Below the pieces are notes generated by a model, which was not told the DNA's origin, ran no database searches, and saw only the letters and a list, made by a program, of their open reading frames with translations. From NCBI GenBank assembly GCA_948146395.1, contig OX411549.1:21522990-21586989 (forward strand): a stretch of DNA of 64,000 nt, written 5' to 3'. A program made the position numbers and the translations under genes. This document shows positions 22,050-34,384 of the stretch, one piece after another. Source of the DNA: Fragum whitleyi (Eukaryota; Mollusca; Bivalvia; Cardiida; Cardiidae). The stretch's first letter is position 1. Each line of letters begins with the position of its first letter.

Positions 22050-22185
22050 TGCCCTGTGTTCAGGGTGTAAAAACTTTTTGCGAGCGCTTTGAGATGATAC
22101 CTCGCTCTGCACGTGCACATACGTGCAAAGCGAGGTATCATCTCAAAGCGCTAGCGAAACGTTTTTACATCCTGAACGCCGGGCA
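22050..22185. mobile_element. Foldback element, copy 1
   Basis: Nearly the whole 136 bp is palindromic. Outer ends are TGCCCTGTGTTCAGGGTGT and ACATCCTGAACGCCGGGCA. The inner arms 22083-22106 and 22129-22152 pair perfectly over 24 bp (core GCTTTGAGATGATACCTCGC). Relatives lie at 24203-24351 and 50842-50953. A transcript would fold into a long hairpin. The frame at 21989-22210 only reads through it. Confidence 0.8.
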
Positions 22186-24202
22186 GGATTTTGGCATGTT
22201 TTCTCTTTGAATTTGAATGAATCTAAATATTTTTGTTACCTGATAAAGGATCAAATATAACCAGTGTTTATTGTTGATGCCTATCTTGCGTCTCTGAACA
22301 TGTAACAATTGGAATCAAACGACAACATGATAAGATATAGGTGTATTTTCCAAACTGAGCTCTGACCTAGGCGTTGAGTCCATTGCCATAGGTATATGAG
22401 TAAACCTTAAGTTATAAGACAAGCACTAAGTTTCATTTGAAAGGTGATTTGTATCTTTTTTATGTCTGTTTTATCTATTTTGAAAGAATAGCACGGAAAT
22501 TTAACCGTTAAAAGTAAATTGCACAGCTTACCGCTCAAAATATACCTATAGTTATAGGCATATTTTGAAATCTGAGCTCGGAAATCTATATAAGAATATA
22601 AAGCTCAGGGCTTATCGCTCAAAATCACGCTATGCTTTTGCAGGCTAAGATCTTCATTGATTTGTTACAAGTTCTTAAAACATATTTGTTGAGAATATTT
22701 ATTGCTTTAATCTGTACTAATCAACTTTGCTAAGGATCAAAATTGAAAGAACATGTTTTTTTCCGAAGAATTATACTCACAAGCAATGAAAACGCACCAC
22801 CTGAATTTTTCCTCGTATATCTATGTTATGTACCAAAACTTCAGACATGAATTTTACCAATCTAGATAAATTTGTAATTGATCATTTACTACACAATAAT
22901 GTTCGAGTAAGCTCAGAAACGTTCGAAGCTTTTTTAATATATGACTTACGAAAAAAGTTTAAAATCGTTCATATTATATCTACAAAGTAGGTTTGCAAAC
23001 CCTTTCTGTCGTTCGATTTTTGGTAATATAACATTTAACTAAGTACAAAATGCTGGCTATCACTTTGTGAAACAATAACCATAGTCTAGACAGTTAATTC
23101 GTGCATAGGCTAAGGCTCATTCATTTCTAGGTCTACGCCGTACCTTCGGCGTCCTAGAAGGACCTAAACATGTCGTTTGGAGTTCAAAACATGAGTACCA
23201 AAGGGTTATTAACGATTCTATGAATTTAACGAAAAAATTCATACTGATCTCAGCTAATTCCATACGATACCTAAGCTAAGATCACGTTACTGTTTTGTGC
23301 TTAACACAAATGTGAAATCTAATGTTGTATTTTCATTCTCTTAGAAAAAATACTTTAAATATGCAATTTAAAACTTGTTTCTAAAGTAGAAATAAATGAG
23401 CAGGCCAAAGGGGTCTTTTTAATGACCACCAAACAAACAGTGACGTCTCATGGTTGATATTAAGACATATAATATCTACATGATCCTATAAGAGTTGAAA
23501 GACGTTAAAAAATGAGTCGAGTGAAAATTCTTATAATTTCGACAGTTTGTGTAAGTTTTTTGGGAGGTGCGTTTTCATTAAACTTGAGTATATATACTGC
23601 ACATATAATTCAAAAAATGTTTTCTACCTTCAATCACTTTGTTAGCATTTCCTCTTCTTGAAACTAACAAATTACTTCTCTATGCTTTTGTCAACACTTT
23701 GGCGTGATAGACTTGCCAATATCTACTTTGGCCGTATATTTCTTGTTATTGAAGTTATCTTGTTTAAACTAAGCTTGTGTGTTCATCGTCACAAGACCTG
23801 TCCAATATATCAAGGGGCAACTATTAAGGTTTTATTGTAGGAATTACATGTATGTTTTTTGTATAGTTTGCTATTTTACATTTTCAAGACCCGATTGGCC
23901 CAGCGTTGACATGCGAAGGCAGTACACTTGTTGAATTCTTAATGGTATTCTGTTCATGGGCAGATAATAGATTGGAATTGTTTTTTGTAAGACTATTATT
24001 TTTTCTTGGAAACACATGGTCCTTAGATTTGGTCCATAGCAAAAGTGAAGTAGTATATATCCTATATTTCACACTGGTAAGAATTAATCCCGTTACTAAA
24101 CTGTCTTTTGATACGGTGTATGTTTGATGTTAGATTTCTTTAAATCTTAGAAAATAACAATTACAAAGCAAAAGATTGGTTGGTGATGGAATGTTGAAAA
24201 AA
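22186..24202. other. Low-copy sequence, small hairpin at 23127-23157
   Basis: A compact hairpin (TTCTAGG...ACGCCG-TACCT-TCGGCGT-CCTAGAA, in parts) is visible. Frames at 23658-23840, 23884-24072 and 23906-24127 overlap on opposite strands and carry no recognised motif. No gene supported. Confidence 0.4.
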
Positions 24203-24351
24203 GCCCTGCGTTCAGGATAATAAAATGTGGCACACTGTCTAGTTTTGTTTCAGTATGCAAATTAAATCCCACTTTGCACGCATGTGCACGTGAAAAGCGG
24301 GGTATAATTTGAAAACAGTTTGCACTGTTTTGTCATCCTCAACGAAGGGCA
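24203..24351. mobile_element. Foldback element, copy 2 (decayed)
   Basis: Ends GCCCTGCGTTCAGGATAA and ATCCTCAACGAAGGGC are inverted repeats like those at 22050-22185. The centre keeps 'ctttgcacgcatgtgcacgtg' (shortened) but the long perfect stem is lost. Confidence 0.6.
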
Positions 24352-24472
24352 GATCTCTGAAAATAAAGATAGTCAGAAGGACGTCTTCTCATTTTTCTGA
24401 TTGCTTTTGTTTGATTTTCTTAATTCTATAGTTCGATTGCTCTGAAAGGGCGAGGAGTAGTAAGTAATCAGA

Positions 24473-25344
24473 CATATTAGTCCGGCAGATATCTGGCTTG
24501 ACCCAGAAGAAGGGTTCAAAGTTTTTTTCTTGACTGATTTTTGTAGCTTGGGCCTTCCCTAACCAGAATCTGGTTGATGACATCATTGAGCATTTTGAGA
24601 AAATGGAGATGGCAGCTAGGGTTATCGAATGTTACGCTAACAGCTCGTTGGATCACTATGACGACCTTCTAATTATTTTTATTAATTTTTTGTGCGTATG
24701 GTTAATTTGCTGTTAAAATTCGAGATTTTAAGTATATTACATTATAAATGCATATTATGACATTAAGTTTGGGTATGGTAGTCAAGATAGCCGCCAAATC
24801 GAATTATTAAATGGCATTTAAAGTATTTCTTGACCAATGTGACATAAAAATCTTAGGAAAGAACTTTAGGGCTTATTCATTGAACATTTGTAAGTGGTTT
24901 TATGCCTTATAAATATCAGACTAGTAACAACTCTCATATATTGGTACATTGATTCTTGATTTGAAGATCTATATCTCGTATGGATCGAGAGTTACTTTAA
25001 ACAAATATAATTCGATTTGGCTGCCGTCTTGATTACCATATTCTTATGTAATATCATTTTATGCTTTTTTTATTACAAAGCTTCAGGTCAGAATTCTAAC
25101 AATGAAATGACCACCCAAGTCGGTTGGATATTTCAAACAGAGTGATCTACGGAGCTGTTGGTTTGATTTTTGATACTTCTGGCTGCCATCTCGATTTTTT
25201 TCAAAATGGTCAATGATGACAAGATTTCATCAACCAGATTCTGAATAAGGAAGGCCTTGTCTACAAAATCAGCAAAGAAAAAAAAACTTTGAACCCTACT
25301 ACCAGATTCAAGTCAAATATGCCATATTTCTGCCGGACTATATA
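24473..25344. repeat. 870-bp imperfect inverted repeat
   Basis: Ordered phrases on the left reappear inverted on the right: AGTCCGGCAGATAT / TTTCTGCCGGACTA; GGGTTCAAAGTTTTTTTCTT / its inverse near 25295; CCAGAATCTGGTTGATGA / TCATCAACCAGATTCTG; GCCGCCAAATCGAATTAT / ATAATTCGATTTGGCTGCC. The centre is near 24900. Arms of about 400 bp are substantially diverged. No open frame spans it. It could be a decayed TIR element or two inverted copies of a repeat. Confidence 0.65.
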
Positions 25345-25546
25345 ACCCTAAAGAACCCTTAAAACAGCCAGACCGAAAATCAAAATAATTGTAAGAGGGA
25401 TAAATATGGAAAATCGGTTTAAAAAAATAAGGAGAGAATCTGCAACCTGAAACGCCATTAAATTGTACCAGTATTTACACATTGCATAAAATGAATACAA
25501 TAAATTATTCTTAATAGCTCTAAGCCTTTTTCTGTATTATAGATCA

Positions 25547-25733
25547 ACGGTGGCGACACATATCCTTTCCGAAAATTGACTCCTACAAAAAAGGGTGGAT
25601 AATCGTAAACATAGCTGGAATGACAGCTGGTGGCTAGGAAATGATAGTACAAAAAGAAGTAACAAGAATCAATTGTAGGTGCTCCAGTCGCCGGAATATG
25701 AATGCAAAGCTGTTAAGAGCGGAACATCCATTT
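25547..25733 (+). mobile_element. Decayed, headless SINE
   Basis: Starts at 'ggtggcgacacatatccttt', has 'gataatcgtaaacatagctg', 'gtaggtgctccagtcgccg' and 'ctgttaagagcggaac'. Same order as the intact SINEs, with many changes and no CAAA tail. Confidence 0.65.
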
Positions 25734-26082
25734 CTCTATAATCTATTAATGAACCAATAGAAGTACATTCGATTTTTTTTTCAAGGTAATATTTTTAAAA
25801 ATGTAAAAAATTATAAAGTTAGGGAAGTATGCTGGTGTCATGATGTCTTGACGTTCGTGCGTCCGTAATTCTGTCTGTCAGAATTTCTTCATGGCTCCTA
25901 TACAATCCTTTCGACTTGTGACTTCATAAATTTAACCAAGATGACTATAAGTGCATTAGATAAAACCATTCAATCTGCCATCATTATTTTGGGTTGATTT
26001 ATCCTTGATCTTTGCAAATTGTCAATTTCGATCCGGCCATTAATTCTCTAGTAGAAATTTTTCATCTTGTAATTATTTTCTA

Positions 26083-26503
26083 CAGTTAGTTACATCGTGA
26101 AATTGACATTCACCTCAATCAAAACCATTCTTAATCGCTCACTCAGCGCTCTATTCATTCATTCCAATCACACACTCAAACCATTCAAAAACGATCAAAC
26201 CCATTAAAAAAATATGGAATCAACAACAAGAAAAATCGCTATTTTACTTACATAATTCAAATTGTCAACGTCTCATGGGTTCTTGAAGAAATAGGAAGCT
26301 ATGTATAAAAAAAATTTTTTTTTTGCTTTTTCATTAAAGGGAGGCAATCAATATCGCTAATTTTGTTCATCCTGAACAAAATTTGTGATATAGGATTACC
26401 TCCCATTAAGTTCACTCAAAACTCGCTCCACACACTCAGTAAATTTCACTCCTTAATCATTCCAAAATCTTTCACCTTGCCAATTTCACGATGTTATTAA
26501 CCG
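26083..26503 (-). mobile_element. TA-flanked MITE with central palindrome, copy 3
   Basis: CAGTTAGTTACATCGTGAAA at the left, TTTCACGATGTTATTAACCG at the right, bounded by TA (26081-26082, 26504-26505). The nested palindrome lies at 26338-26404 around TTGTTCATCCTGAACAA. Same orientation as copy 1. Confidence 0.8.
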
Positions 26504-26505
26504 TA

Positions 26506-27666
26506 GTACAGCATGACATGGAGACGTGCATAAAAGAAGAACCACACCTCAGATATTCATTTTTTATTCGAATCACATTTTCTTCCTTTTTAAGAATTTC
26601 AATATTTGTGTACAATATATTTTTTCCATACATTTAACTTAAATGGCAGACAAATAATTTGCAATTTTCCTCTACTTTTATCAAATGAGCCTGCATGTAA
26701 CATTTCCAACAATTTGACATGAGCTAACTTGCAAACATTGAGCAGCCTACACTGCCACACAATGCAATTAATACGTAGCCTTACTTTTCAAAGATACCTT
26801 TAAACCTAGAATTTCTACAGAGAGCGAATTGAAGACCCTGACCAGACTGTGCAGATGCACATGCTGGCCAGACTCATTGCTCGGTGCATATTTCAAATTG
26901 TTGGAAATGTCACGCTCAGACTCAAATATCAATTCGAACCAATGTCTGTGCTGACCCAAAGTCTTTTTTATTAAAAGAGTTCTTTTAAAGTGTTTGTGCA
27001 GAAAATGTAATCAGGAAATACAGTTTAGCTTGGCTAATTTCTATAAAAGCAACAGTTATAGTTTTCGCATCTTAGTGCCATATCATTGGTCCAATCTTCG
27101 TAAAACTTTGTAAGAGAATTTCCCTAGTCACTAGGTTGAATCCTATCAAAATTTTAAGGTACTTTTTAGTATTTTATGTTAATTTTTAGTTTACACTAGA
27201 GCGGCCGGAATGTTGGCTTTTTCTTCATGCAATTTAGTCAGAATATATGTCTTGTCGTTTGAAAGCCTTGGGTGAACCCTTTTTGAAAATTTGAATTTTG
27301 ATCCTGAGAAAGCATTGGAAAATGCACGTATAAGACAGTTTCTTTACTTGTACCCTAGGGGCCACAATTCTGACCCTATGAAACTTCCTCTGAATATTGT
27401 CACAAGGATGAAACTTATAGAATATGGAAACATGTTTTAAACTGTGAAAACAGGCTATTATGAATTATATGCGCTCCAGGCGATCATTCTGCGGCGACCG
27501 TACTTCTATCTGTATATTTTTATTTCTCATAGACAAGAATGGTCTAAGGCTATTCATTTCACATCGATTAAGGTAAAAGTTCTTAAAACTTTTATCCCTC
27601 ACGATTCTGAACATGAACCAATATTCATGCCGGATGTGTCGGCCAAGGAAAGAATAAAGATCAATA
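26506..27666. other. Unassigned low-copy sequence
   Basis: Frames at 26768-26959 and 27444-27743/27465-27704 overlap on both strands and show no recognised domain. Nothing else is seen. Confidence 0.4.
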
Positions 27667-27737
27667 GCCGCCCGCGGGAATCGAGCTCGGGACCACTTGG
27701 TCAAGAAGTCGACGCTCTGCCCTTAGACCGCGGGAGG
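27667..27737 (-). pseudogene. tRNA-like sequence or SINE head
   Basis: On the minus strand, 71 nt with an A-box-like GTCTAAGGGCAGAGCG, a B-box-like GAGCTCGATTCCC and acceptor-like pairing CCCGCGG/CCGCGGG. The A and B boxes are the internal RNA polymerase III promoter of tRNAs and SINEs. No clear anticodon stem, and no SINE body is recognised next to it. Confidence 0.4.
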
Positions 27738-30199
27738 AAATAATCATCTAGTCTTAGGGAAATGTAAATTATTATTTGAATTTTGCGATGAATAATCTGT
27801 ATAATACACAAAGCAGTCGGACAATTTTAACTCAATTTAGTCAAACCTCGGTATTTGAAAACGCGGGAAAATGTGGTATAGCCAGGAGGAGGGGTGGACT
27901 GAACTGAAATATAAAAAAGCGTGAGATAACAAAACTTAATTACAAATAGAATTACCTCTATACTGATAGACCAAAGAAACTTATCACGAAAAATACTTTT
28001 CTTGTTTTTCGTCGTTATACCTTGGCTTTTGTAAAACTTAAATGATGGTAAAAATGTCAGTAGATTGGCGTTTCTTTGCTCTTCCAGTATTGTCCGGGAA
28101 CGCGAAAACAAAAATTTCGTTGGTCCCATTTTATCACTATAACACTCGTCTAAAATCTGTTTAAATGCATTCAAATATCGTGGTTTACCTATAGTCAAAG
28201 GTTTTCTCGTATTATAGAATCGTTTCTCCCTTTGGTATATTATACAGACTTGTTGGTGTATTAATATTACATTTCACACCTTTTATTTGCATATTAGATA
28301 GGTATATAAGACTATAATCTAAGATTCGCTTTCTCGGGAATTGTTCGTCTGAGAGCCTTGTCTAATTCATATGCTTTGTTATGTCTGCAGTCTATAGATT
28401 TATATAGTTAAAAATTGTGAATTTCGATTAAAACGGTGCGTAAGATATTCGTAATACATGTACCATCACCCAAAGCATTTCAGAGGTAGGTTAAAAATGT
28501 GATCCGTCATGCGAAAAGGGTCCATTTGGGTTGTGTGTAAAGTGTCGACCCTAGTCAGACTGCGCGAATTGCGCAGACTGACAACGGTCGAAACTTTACG
28601 CACTTTGCTTATATTCTGAACCTAGAATGATAAATCTACCTTCCTGAAAAATATTTTTTTTTAAAGGCGACCTCTGGTTTGCCTGTTCAAGAACTAATCT
28701 CTTTTTCAAAAGGTTATCTAACAAAAACCGAACAAAATGTGTACTACGAAGCCTTTTTTGTGCACATGCGCGCGAAAAAATATGTCTAGTATACGTCATC
28801 AACTTTTGTGCGACACGAATTGCTTTGTGTGTTCAACAAAGTACTTGCATATCACTACGCTGTAATAAAATCAAAGTACTGATAGTACTGAAGGCGAGGA
28901 ATCTGAATAGACGAAACAACACACGAGGTCAATTTTCTGGAATATAACCTTGAAAATTAGCCTTGTCCTTATCATGTATAGTACCAGATATTTTCTTTCT
29001 TATCACTGCTTAAATCACTGCTGTGTTAGAAATACATAGATTTGATATTTGATCTTGACGGATGACCTTGCTAATGGGGACAAGAAGAAGATGCTGCTAA
29101 ATAACATTTTCTCCTTTCTCCCAAATATTATCTACCCTTTCTAATTTTTACTAATTTGCCCACATATTGTATGTAATCCTCAACCCTTTACAATTTGGAT
29201 CTGTCTTAACATTTGTCGTCTTTTAATGGATTTATCTTATTAAGAAAAAATTAAAAGCCTTGTCTCATCCTTAAAACCTTAAACAGACGACAACATTTTA
29301 GGCTTGACCAACTTGGAAAAGGTTATAGACAATAAATCAACACGAGTGTTATTTTATATATATATATATATATCTAGGGTAGAAACCAAAAAGATAATGG
29401 GTTATGAGTATAGGGTGGACCATATTGAGGTAAAGGGAGTAATTGTACTCGATTTTCTCAATCTTTTTAGCAAGGCTTTTTTGGGCGAGGGAAACCAGGG
29501 GTTCCATTTACCTATAGGGATTGTAAGCCACATTCCGATCTCACTTCAAAGGAAAATATCGGTCTATGATCAATACAATACTTACCAAAAATGTGTACAA
29601 CAAGAGTGGCAGGATTATTACAACTAAAAAATCGAGATTATTTAAAGAATTTATGTCATTTCTTTGGAAGATAAACAGTTTGTTGACACGTATGTCGATT
29701 GATTAGAAAAAAAAATCATATAGCATACAGAAATGGTAAAGTCCGTTAAGATGTTTTTTTCGCACCGCTTTAATGATGTAGATTAGGGTAAAATGATCGA
29801 AAGCAGGGTTTATTCTTTTGGGTGTAATTTCAATGGTGCTTTGGCGAGGGAATTTCCTGGTGATAATCTATAGAGATATCTATTTAATCATTCGGAAAGG
29901 ATCAACAAACGTTGAATGTGCATCAATTGTGCAAACAAACAGATAAGCATTCTTTGAAAATTATTCGAATTTCTAGATAATTATTTAGCTTTAATCATAT
30001 ACAAGACAGTGGATCTAAGATGTTTCATGTTTGTTTTAAGTATCTGTAATGTTTCTTTGAAGTGACTTGATAACAACGATAACACGATTACATGCGTTAG
30101 TTTATATAAAGTCTGTATACGCTACAATATGATGAAACAGATGGTTATATAGAGAGTAGGGATAAATTTATTCCAGACTTTAAAATTAACAAGAATGAA
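27738..30199. other. Low-copy stretch with one hairpin and a TA tract
   Basis: Holds a (TA)n tract (about 29353-29372), a single diverged TGACCTTG-type core remnant (about 28930-29080) and the hairpin listed separately. The 123-codon minus frame at 27827-28198 and the 107-codon plus frame at 29304-29627 show no motif I recognise; the latter translates the TA tract. Confidence 0.4.
28533..28603. repeat. 71-bp hairpin
   Basis: GTGTGTAAAGTGTCGACC and GTCAGACTGCGC pair with GCGCAGACTGAC and GGTCGAAACTTTACGCAC across a GAATT loop, with a few mismatches. G+C-rich at its centre, unlike its surroundings. No second copy was seen. Confidence 0.6.
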
Positions 30200-30976
30200 C
30201 CTGAATTTTATTGGTCCAGTGGATGCCAAGAATTCAAAGTGAACAATGCCCCATCCAGCAATACCCTTCTTTATGGGTAAATCAAGATATCATGAACATT
30301 TTAGAAAGGGTCATTCAAGGAATATTCTGACAAAGTTTCATCAAATTTGGCAATGGTGTTAAGGAGCAGGTGCCATTCAAGGATTTCATAGTAAAAACGC
30401 CACACTTGTTATAGGCCGATCAAATTTTCACGAACAATTTTTCATCGAAATGGGCCCAGCGATTATGGAGAAGATGTCATTCAAAGATTTCAAAGTGAAA
30501 AAATGTCATGCCCTGCCACGCCCATTTTTATCGGCCAGTCAGAATTCAAGGTGGGGAATCACGTGATTTGGAAAGGTAACATGTATAAAAGGGCGGCTTA
30601 ACCTCATTTCATGATGTATTTCAGGTATATTTTCTTTAATTTAAAGTTTTAGTATTAATCACATAGCCTATGATATGCACAAGATGAATATGTTTCTTCC
30701 ACAAATAAAGATTTTGCTCAGATTTTAGCAATTTCATCAAACATTCATGAAATGTAAAGAGCATCTGCGTGGTCATATTTTTCAATTTGGTGCTGCACTG
30801 AATTTATTCAACTTTCCCTTTTAGACACAATAAAATACCCTGCTCAACCAAGAACCATGGAAAATGAGTTAATACTTGATATTATCTTTCATAAGAACAG
30901 GAAACATAGCTGTGTACACAAGGAACATTCTGAAAAAAAATCATTGGAATAGACTAAATGGTTTAAGAGGAGATTA
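30200..30976 (+). mobile_element. Core-array element (CCACGCCC family), 5' part of a nested stack
   Basis: Units with GGGTCATTCAAGGAATATTC, 'acaaagtttcatcaaattt', 'gccctgccacgcccattttt' as at 6990-7745. The element is broken by a SINE at 30977-31164 and by another core-array element at 31199-32450, and ends near 32800. Confidence 0.55.
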
Positions 30977-31164
30977 TTTGACTATTTGTCTCTCACCAAT
31001 GGTTTGAAAATCGTAGACCTATGTGAGAAAGCAGCTAGATGCTAGGAAAGGAAATATGATGGTAGTACTGGTGAGAGAAATACCAGGAATCCATTGTGAG
31101 GTGCTCCAGCTTCCGCGATATAACTGATCAATTGTTGAAAGCGCCGTAAAACTCCATTCAATTT
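30977..31164 (+). mobile_element. 5'-truncated SINE inside a core-array element
   Basis: Body and tail only: 'ctcaccaatggtttgaaaat', GTAGACCTATGTGAGA, 'gaaataccaggaatccattg', 'attgttgaaagcgccgtaaa'. Flanked by TTTAAGAGGAGATTA on the left and TTTAGAGGAGATTA on the right, a probable target duplication of about 14 bp. Confidence 0.75.
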
Positions 31165-31198
31165 AGAGGAGATTACGTTGAAAGATTTCTTAGTGAAA

Positions 31199-32450
31199 CA
31201 AGAAGGTAATTGCGGCCTAAAATCGCTGACCTGAATGAACTGTTATTGATATTATTTAACCTAGGTTTCGAAAACGGATGCTTACTAAGCTAAAAATGGT
31301 GTTGATTCTATACAAGTAGACAATCCTTTTGGCCAGTTTTCAGGTTGAATGGGAAACATAGGTGTCCTCAGAGTCCATACAAGGTTTTTCTAAGATTTGA
31401 CCAGTTGACCCAAATTCGAACCCATCATAGATTATTCCAAGACAATAATTCTGACTATTTCAGATTGATTGGACAAAAAATGTGGCCTCTAGAGTAAATA
31501 CTTACAAAAATAAACCCGTGACCTATTTTTTTACCCCTGTTGCCCAATTCCAAACTCATCTAATATTCTATAGAGACAATCATTCCTTCCATATTTCAGG
31601 TTGATTTGAGTATAAAATAAGGTTTCTATAGTGCATACAAGTTTTTTTCTTAGATTTGAACCTTGTGATCTAGTTTTTGACCCCAGTTGACCCAATTTAC
31701 AACTCATCTTAGAATTTATCAGGACAATCATTCTGACAAAATAATAGGTTGATCGGACCAAAATGAGGCAACAAGAGTGCCTTCAAGTTTTTCACTTTTT
31801 TTAAGATTTTACCATGTGACCTAGTTTTATCCCCTGTTAAATCAATCTCAAATTTATCCAATATTTCATCAAGGCAATCATTCTGACCAAATTTCAGGTC
31901 TGATTGGGTATAAAATAAGGCTTCCATAGTGCATACAAGGTTTTTCTAAGATTTGAACCTTGCGACCAAGCTTTTGACCCCGATTGACCCAATTTCAAAC
32001 TCACCTAAGAATTTATCCGGACAATTATTCTGACCAAATTATAGGTTGATCGGACCAAAAGTGTTGCATCTAGAGTGTCTTAAAGGATTTTTGTAAGATT
32101 TTAACCTGTGTCCTTATTTTTGACCCAATTTCGAACCGTCCGAGATTTTATCAAGACAATCGTACGGACCAAATTGCAGGTTGATAGTGCAAAAAAGGCG
32201 GCCTGCAGAGTACATACAAAGTATTTCTAAGATTTCCCGTGACCTAATTTTTTAACCTAGTTACCAAAACTGCGAAATCGTCCGAGATTTTATCAAGACG
32301 TTCATTCTTATCTATTTTTAGGTTGATCGGGCATAAAATGTGGTCTCTAGAGTGCATACAAGGTAAATTTTGACGACGCTCGACACACAACGAACATCCA
32401 CCTAACCCAAAAAAGCTCACATTGAGCACTTTCTGCTCAAGTTAGTTAAA
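31199..32450 (+). mobile_element. Core-array element inserted in another
   Basis: Starts 'caagaaggtaattgcggcc' and 'atcgctgacctgaatg'. It then has about seven units of some 165 bp (TTCTGACCAAATT.CAGGTTGAT, 'aaggtttttctaagatttga', TTGACCC), and ends GCTCACATTGAGCACTTTC, 'tgctcaagttagttaaa'. The flanks 'ttagtgaaa' and 'agccacgccctgcc' join to make the uninterrupted CCACGCCC unit. Minus-strand frames at 31531-31927 are array products. Confidence 0.65.
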
Positions 32451-32800
32451 AGCCACGCCCTGCCAACCTTATATTTATGGGCTAATCAAAATTTCTTGAA
32501 CAAATTTTGAAGAGGCTCACTAAATGAATATTCTGACAAAATTTCATTGAAAACCCCAATGGTTAAGGAGGAGATATCATTCAAATATTTCTAAGTTTAA
32601 AACAGCCACGCCCATTTATAGGCCAATCAGAATGGAGGATGTGGGATGTGGGAGAGGGTCACCCAAGGAAAATTCTAAGGAAATTTCTTAGGAATCGTGG
32701 ATTATTAGGAGATTTTTTTTTTGTTTTGGCGGCGCACGACCGAGACAGAATGCTCATAAACACTACACTTGAGCATGTTGTACTCAGGTGAGCTTAAAAT
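32451..32800 (+). mobile_element. Core-array element (CCACGCCC family), 3' part
   Basis: Resumes with AGCCACGCCCTGCC and 'gggctaatcaaaatttc' units, then 'attaggagattttt', 'gcgcacgaccgagacagaatg' (shortened) and TGAGCATGTTGTACTCAGG. The ending matches 8148-8325. Confidence 0.55.
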
Positions 32801-33212
32801 ACATAGGAAACAGCTATATCATTCATAACAATAGTGTCATAATTTCAAGTGCCATAATAGAAGATGTCTCTTCATTAAACAGATTATAACTGTCATAAAG
32901 TTTTCCAGAGACCCGGTTTTTATAAGCCATATTTTCATGCGACAAATTTTATTTGGGACCCACTATATCACGTTTGTGCTGCAATATTTTTGGAGTTACT
33001 CAATTGTGTTACATGGAACATGAAGCCATGAGCAGGTACACTCACTCGAAACGATTGCATAGAATCGACTCTTTTCACTCTGGACTTTGATAACATCTCA
33101 GAGCCCAAAATTGAAAGCCATTTTTAGGACACCTAAGTACTTTAGCTTGAAATGGTTCGGGAAAAAATTACTCGTTGTTCGATATCAGGAAACATAATAC
33201 ATTATCCTAAAT
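32801..33212. other. Unassigned stretch
   Basis: No repeat or gene recognised. Confidence 0.4.
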
Positions 33213-33400
33213 TTCTTTAAATTGCTTTCGAGTTGATGAGAAAAACCTGCTTTTGGTGACATGGTTACATTCCTAAGACGCCTCCTGATTTTTTATTATT
33301 GAATTAGGAAATCTCTTCCATGAACAAGGTCGCGAGGCTAACAAGTTTTATTTTACATTTTAACAGCTCGGTGATCAATCCTGTGATTTTTTACATCTGG
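33213..33400 (+). repeat. Dispersed repeat E, copy 2
   Basis: Counterpart of 15848-16045 with GTTGATGAGAAAAACCTGCT, CCTCCTGATTTTTTATTATT and GCTAACAAGTTTTATTTTA. Origin unknown. Confidence 0.65.
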
Positions 33401-33844
33401 GGGTTCACCCTTTATAAGTCATTATTCTAAGTAATGATTTTTCATCGTCGTTTTCGATGGTAAGTTATTTTCCGACGAATCAATATATATACATATAAAT
33501 GTAATAATCATGTCTTCAAATTTCAAAAGACATAAATACACTGTTTTTCAAAAGAGACTTGACGCCTTTTCTTCTTTAAATTTCCCTCATTTTTTTTAAA
33601 GAAAGTTTTGGGAATCTCGGCAGTAGAATTGCTGATATCCTTAGATTGGACCTTTTAGTAATAAGGCATCAAATCATATTTCCAAAAATGATTGCATACT
33701 GCAAACAGTCAATCATAACATATGGTGGCGAGATCTTCACACGTGAGGGTTCATGTTAAGAGTTTTTGAACCAATTTTATTGCTGCTTCTATTTACAAAA
33801 AGACACTTAACCGAACTAAACGATATATAAAATTGAAGCTGTGG

Positions 33845-34045
33845 ATGAACACAAGCAGTTGCACAATATAAGAGGTCCAATTTCATAACATAATAGCCAA
33901 ACCGTTATGGAAAAGGGATATTTTGTTCAAAACAAACAACTTCATTACGGCTGGATAAAATTTGCATAAAAAACAGAATGTAGACAAATGAGCATAATAG
34001 GTACTACTACAATCTAAGATATAAAACTCAGTAAAAGGCTCTTTT
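33845..34045 (-). repeat. Fragment of the 51.3-kb MITE family
   Basis: Aligns with the reverse complement of part of 51329-51664 (CACAAGCAGTT, 'gccaaaccgttatggaaaa', 'ttttgttcaaaacaaacaac', 'ggataaaatttgc'). Diverged and without terminal repeats. Confidence 0.5.
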
Positions 34046-34384
34046 GAAACAATAAATTTCCATTTATTTGTCAAAATACGTGTCAAACCGTTTTTTATCT
34101 GTTTTTAATATAAATGTTAGGTATGGTGCAATATCACACCATCCTATTCTAACGTATTTTCTGAGATGAATTTAAAAACATAATTTTTTAAGTCAATTTT
34201 CTTTAACAAAGAACTATTTATTTATCAATTTGTGAAATAGAAATCGATTTAGTGCATAAAAACCTAACGGTTATATGAACTGTTCATGTCCATTTATGTT
34301 GTGATAACACACCATACCTTACATAGATAAAGACGTTTACGAATAGAGAATTACAAATGTATTTATAAAATAAGTCAAAATTAA

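Noticed and set aside
27827..28198. 123-codon minus-strand frame
   Set aside because: No motif recognised, codon use as A+T-rich as flanks, and no promoter or splice context.
29304..29627. 107-codon plus-strand frame
   Set aside because: It translates a TA microsatellite ('YIYIYI') and has no recognised domain.
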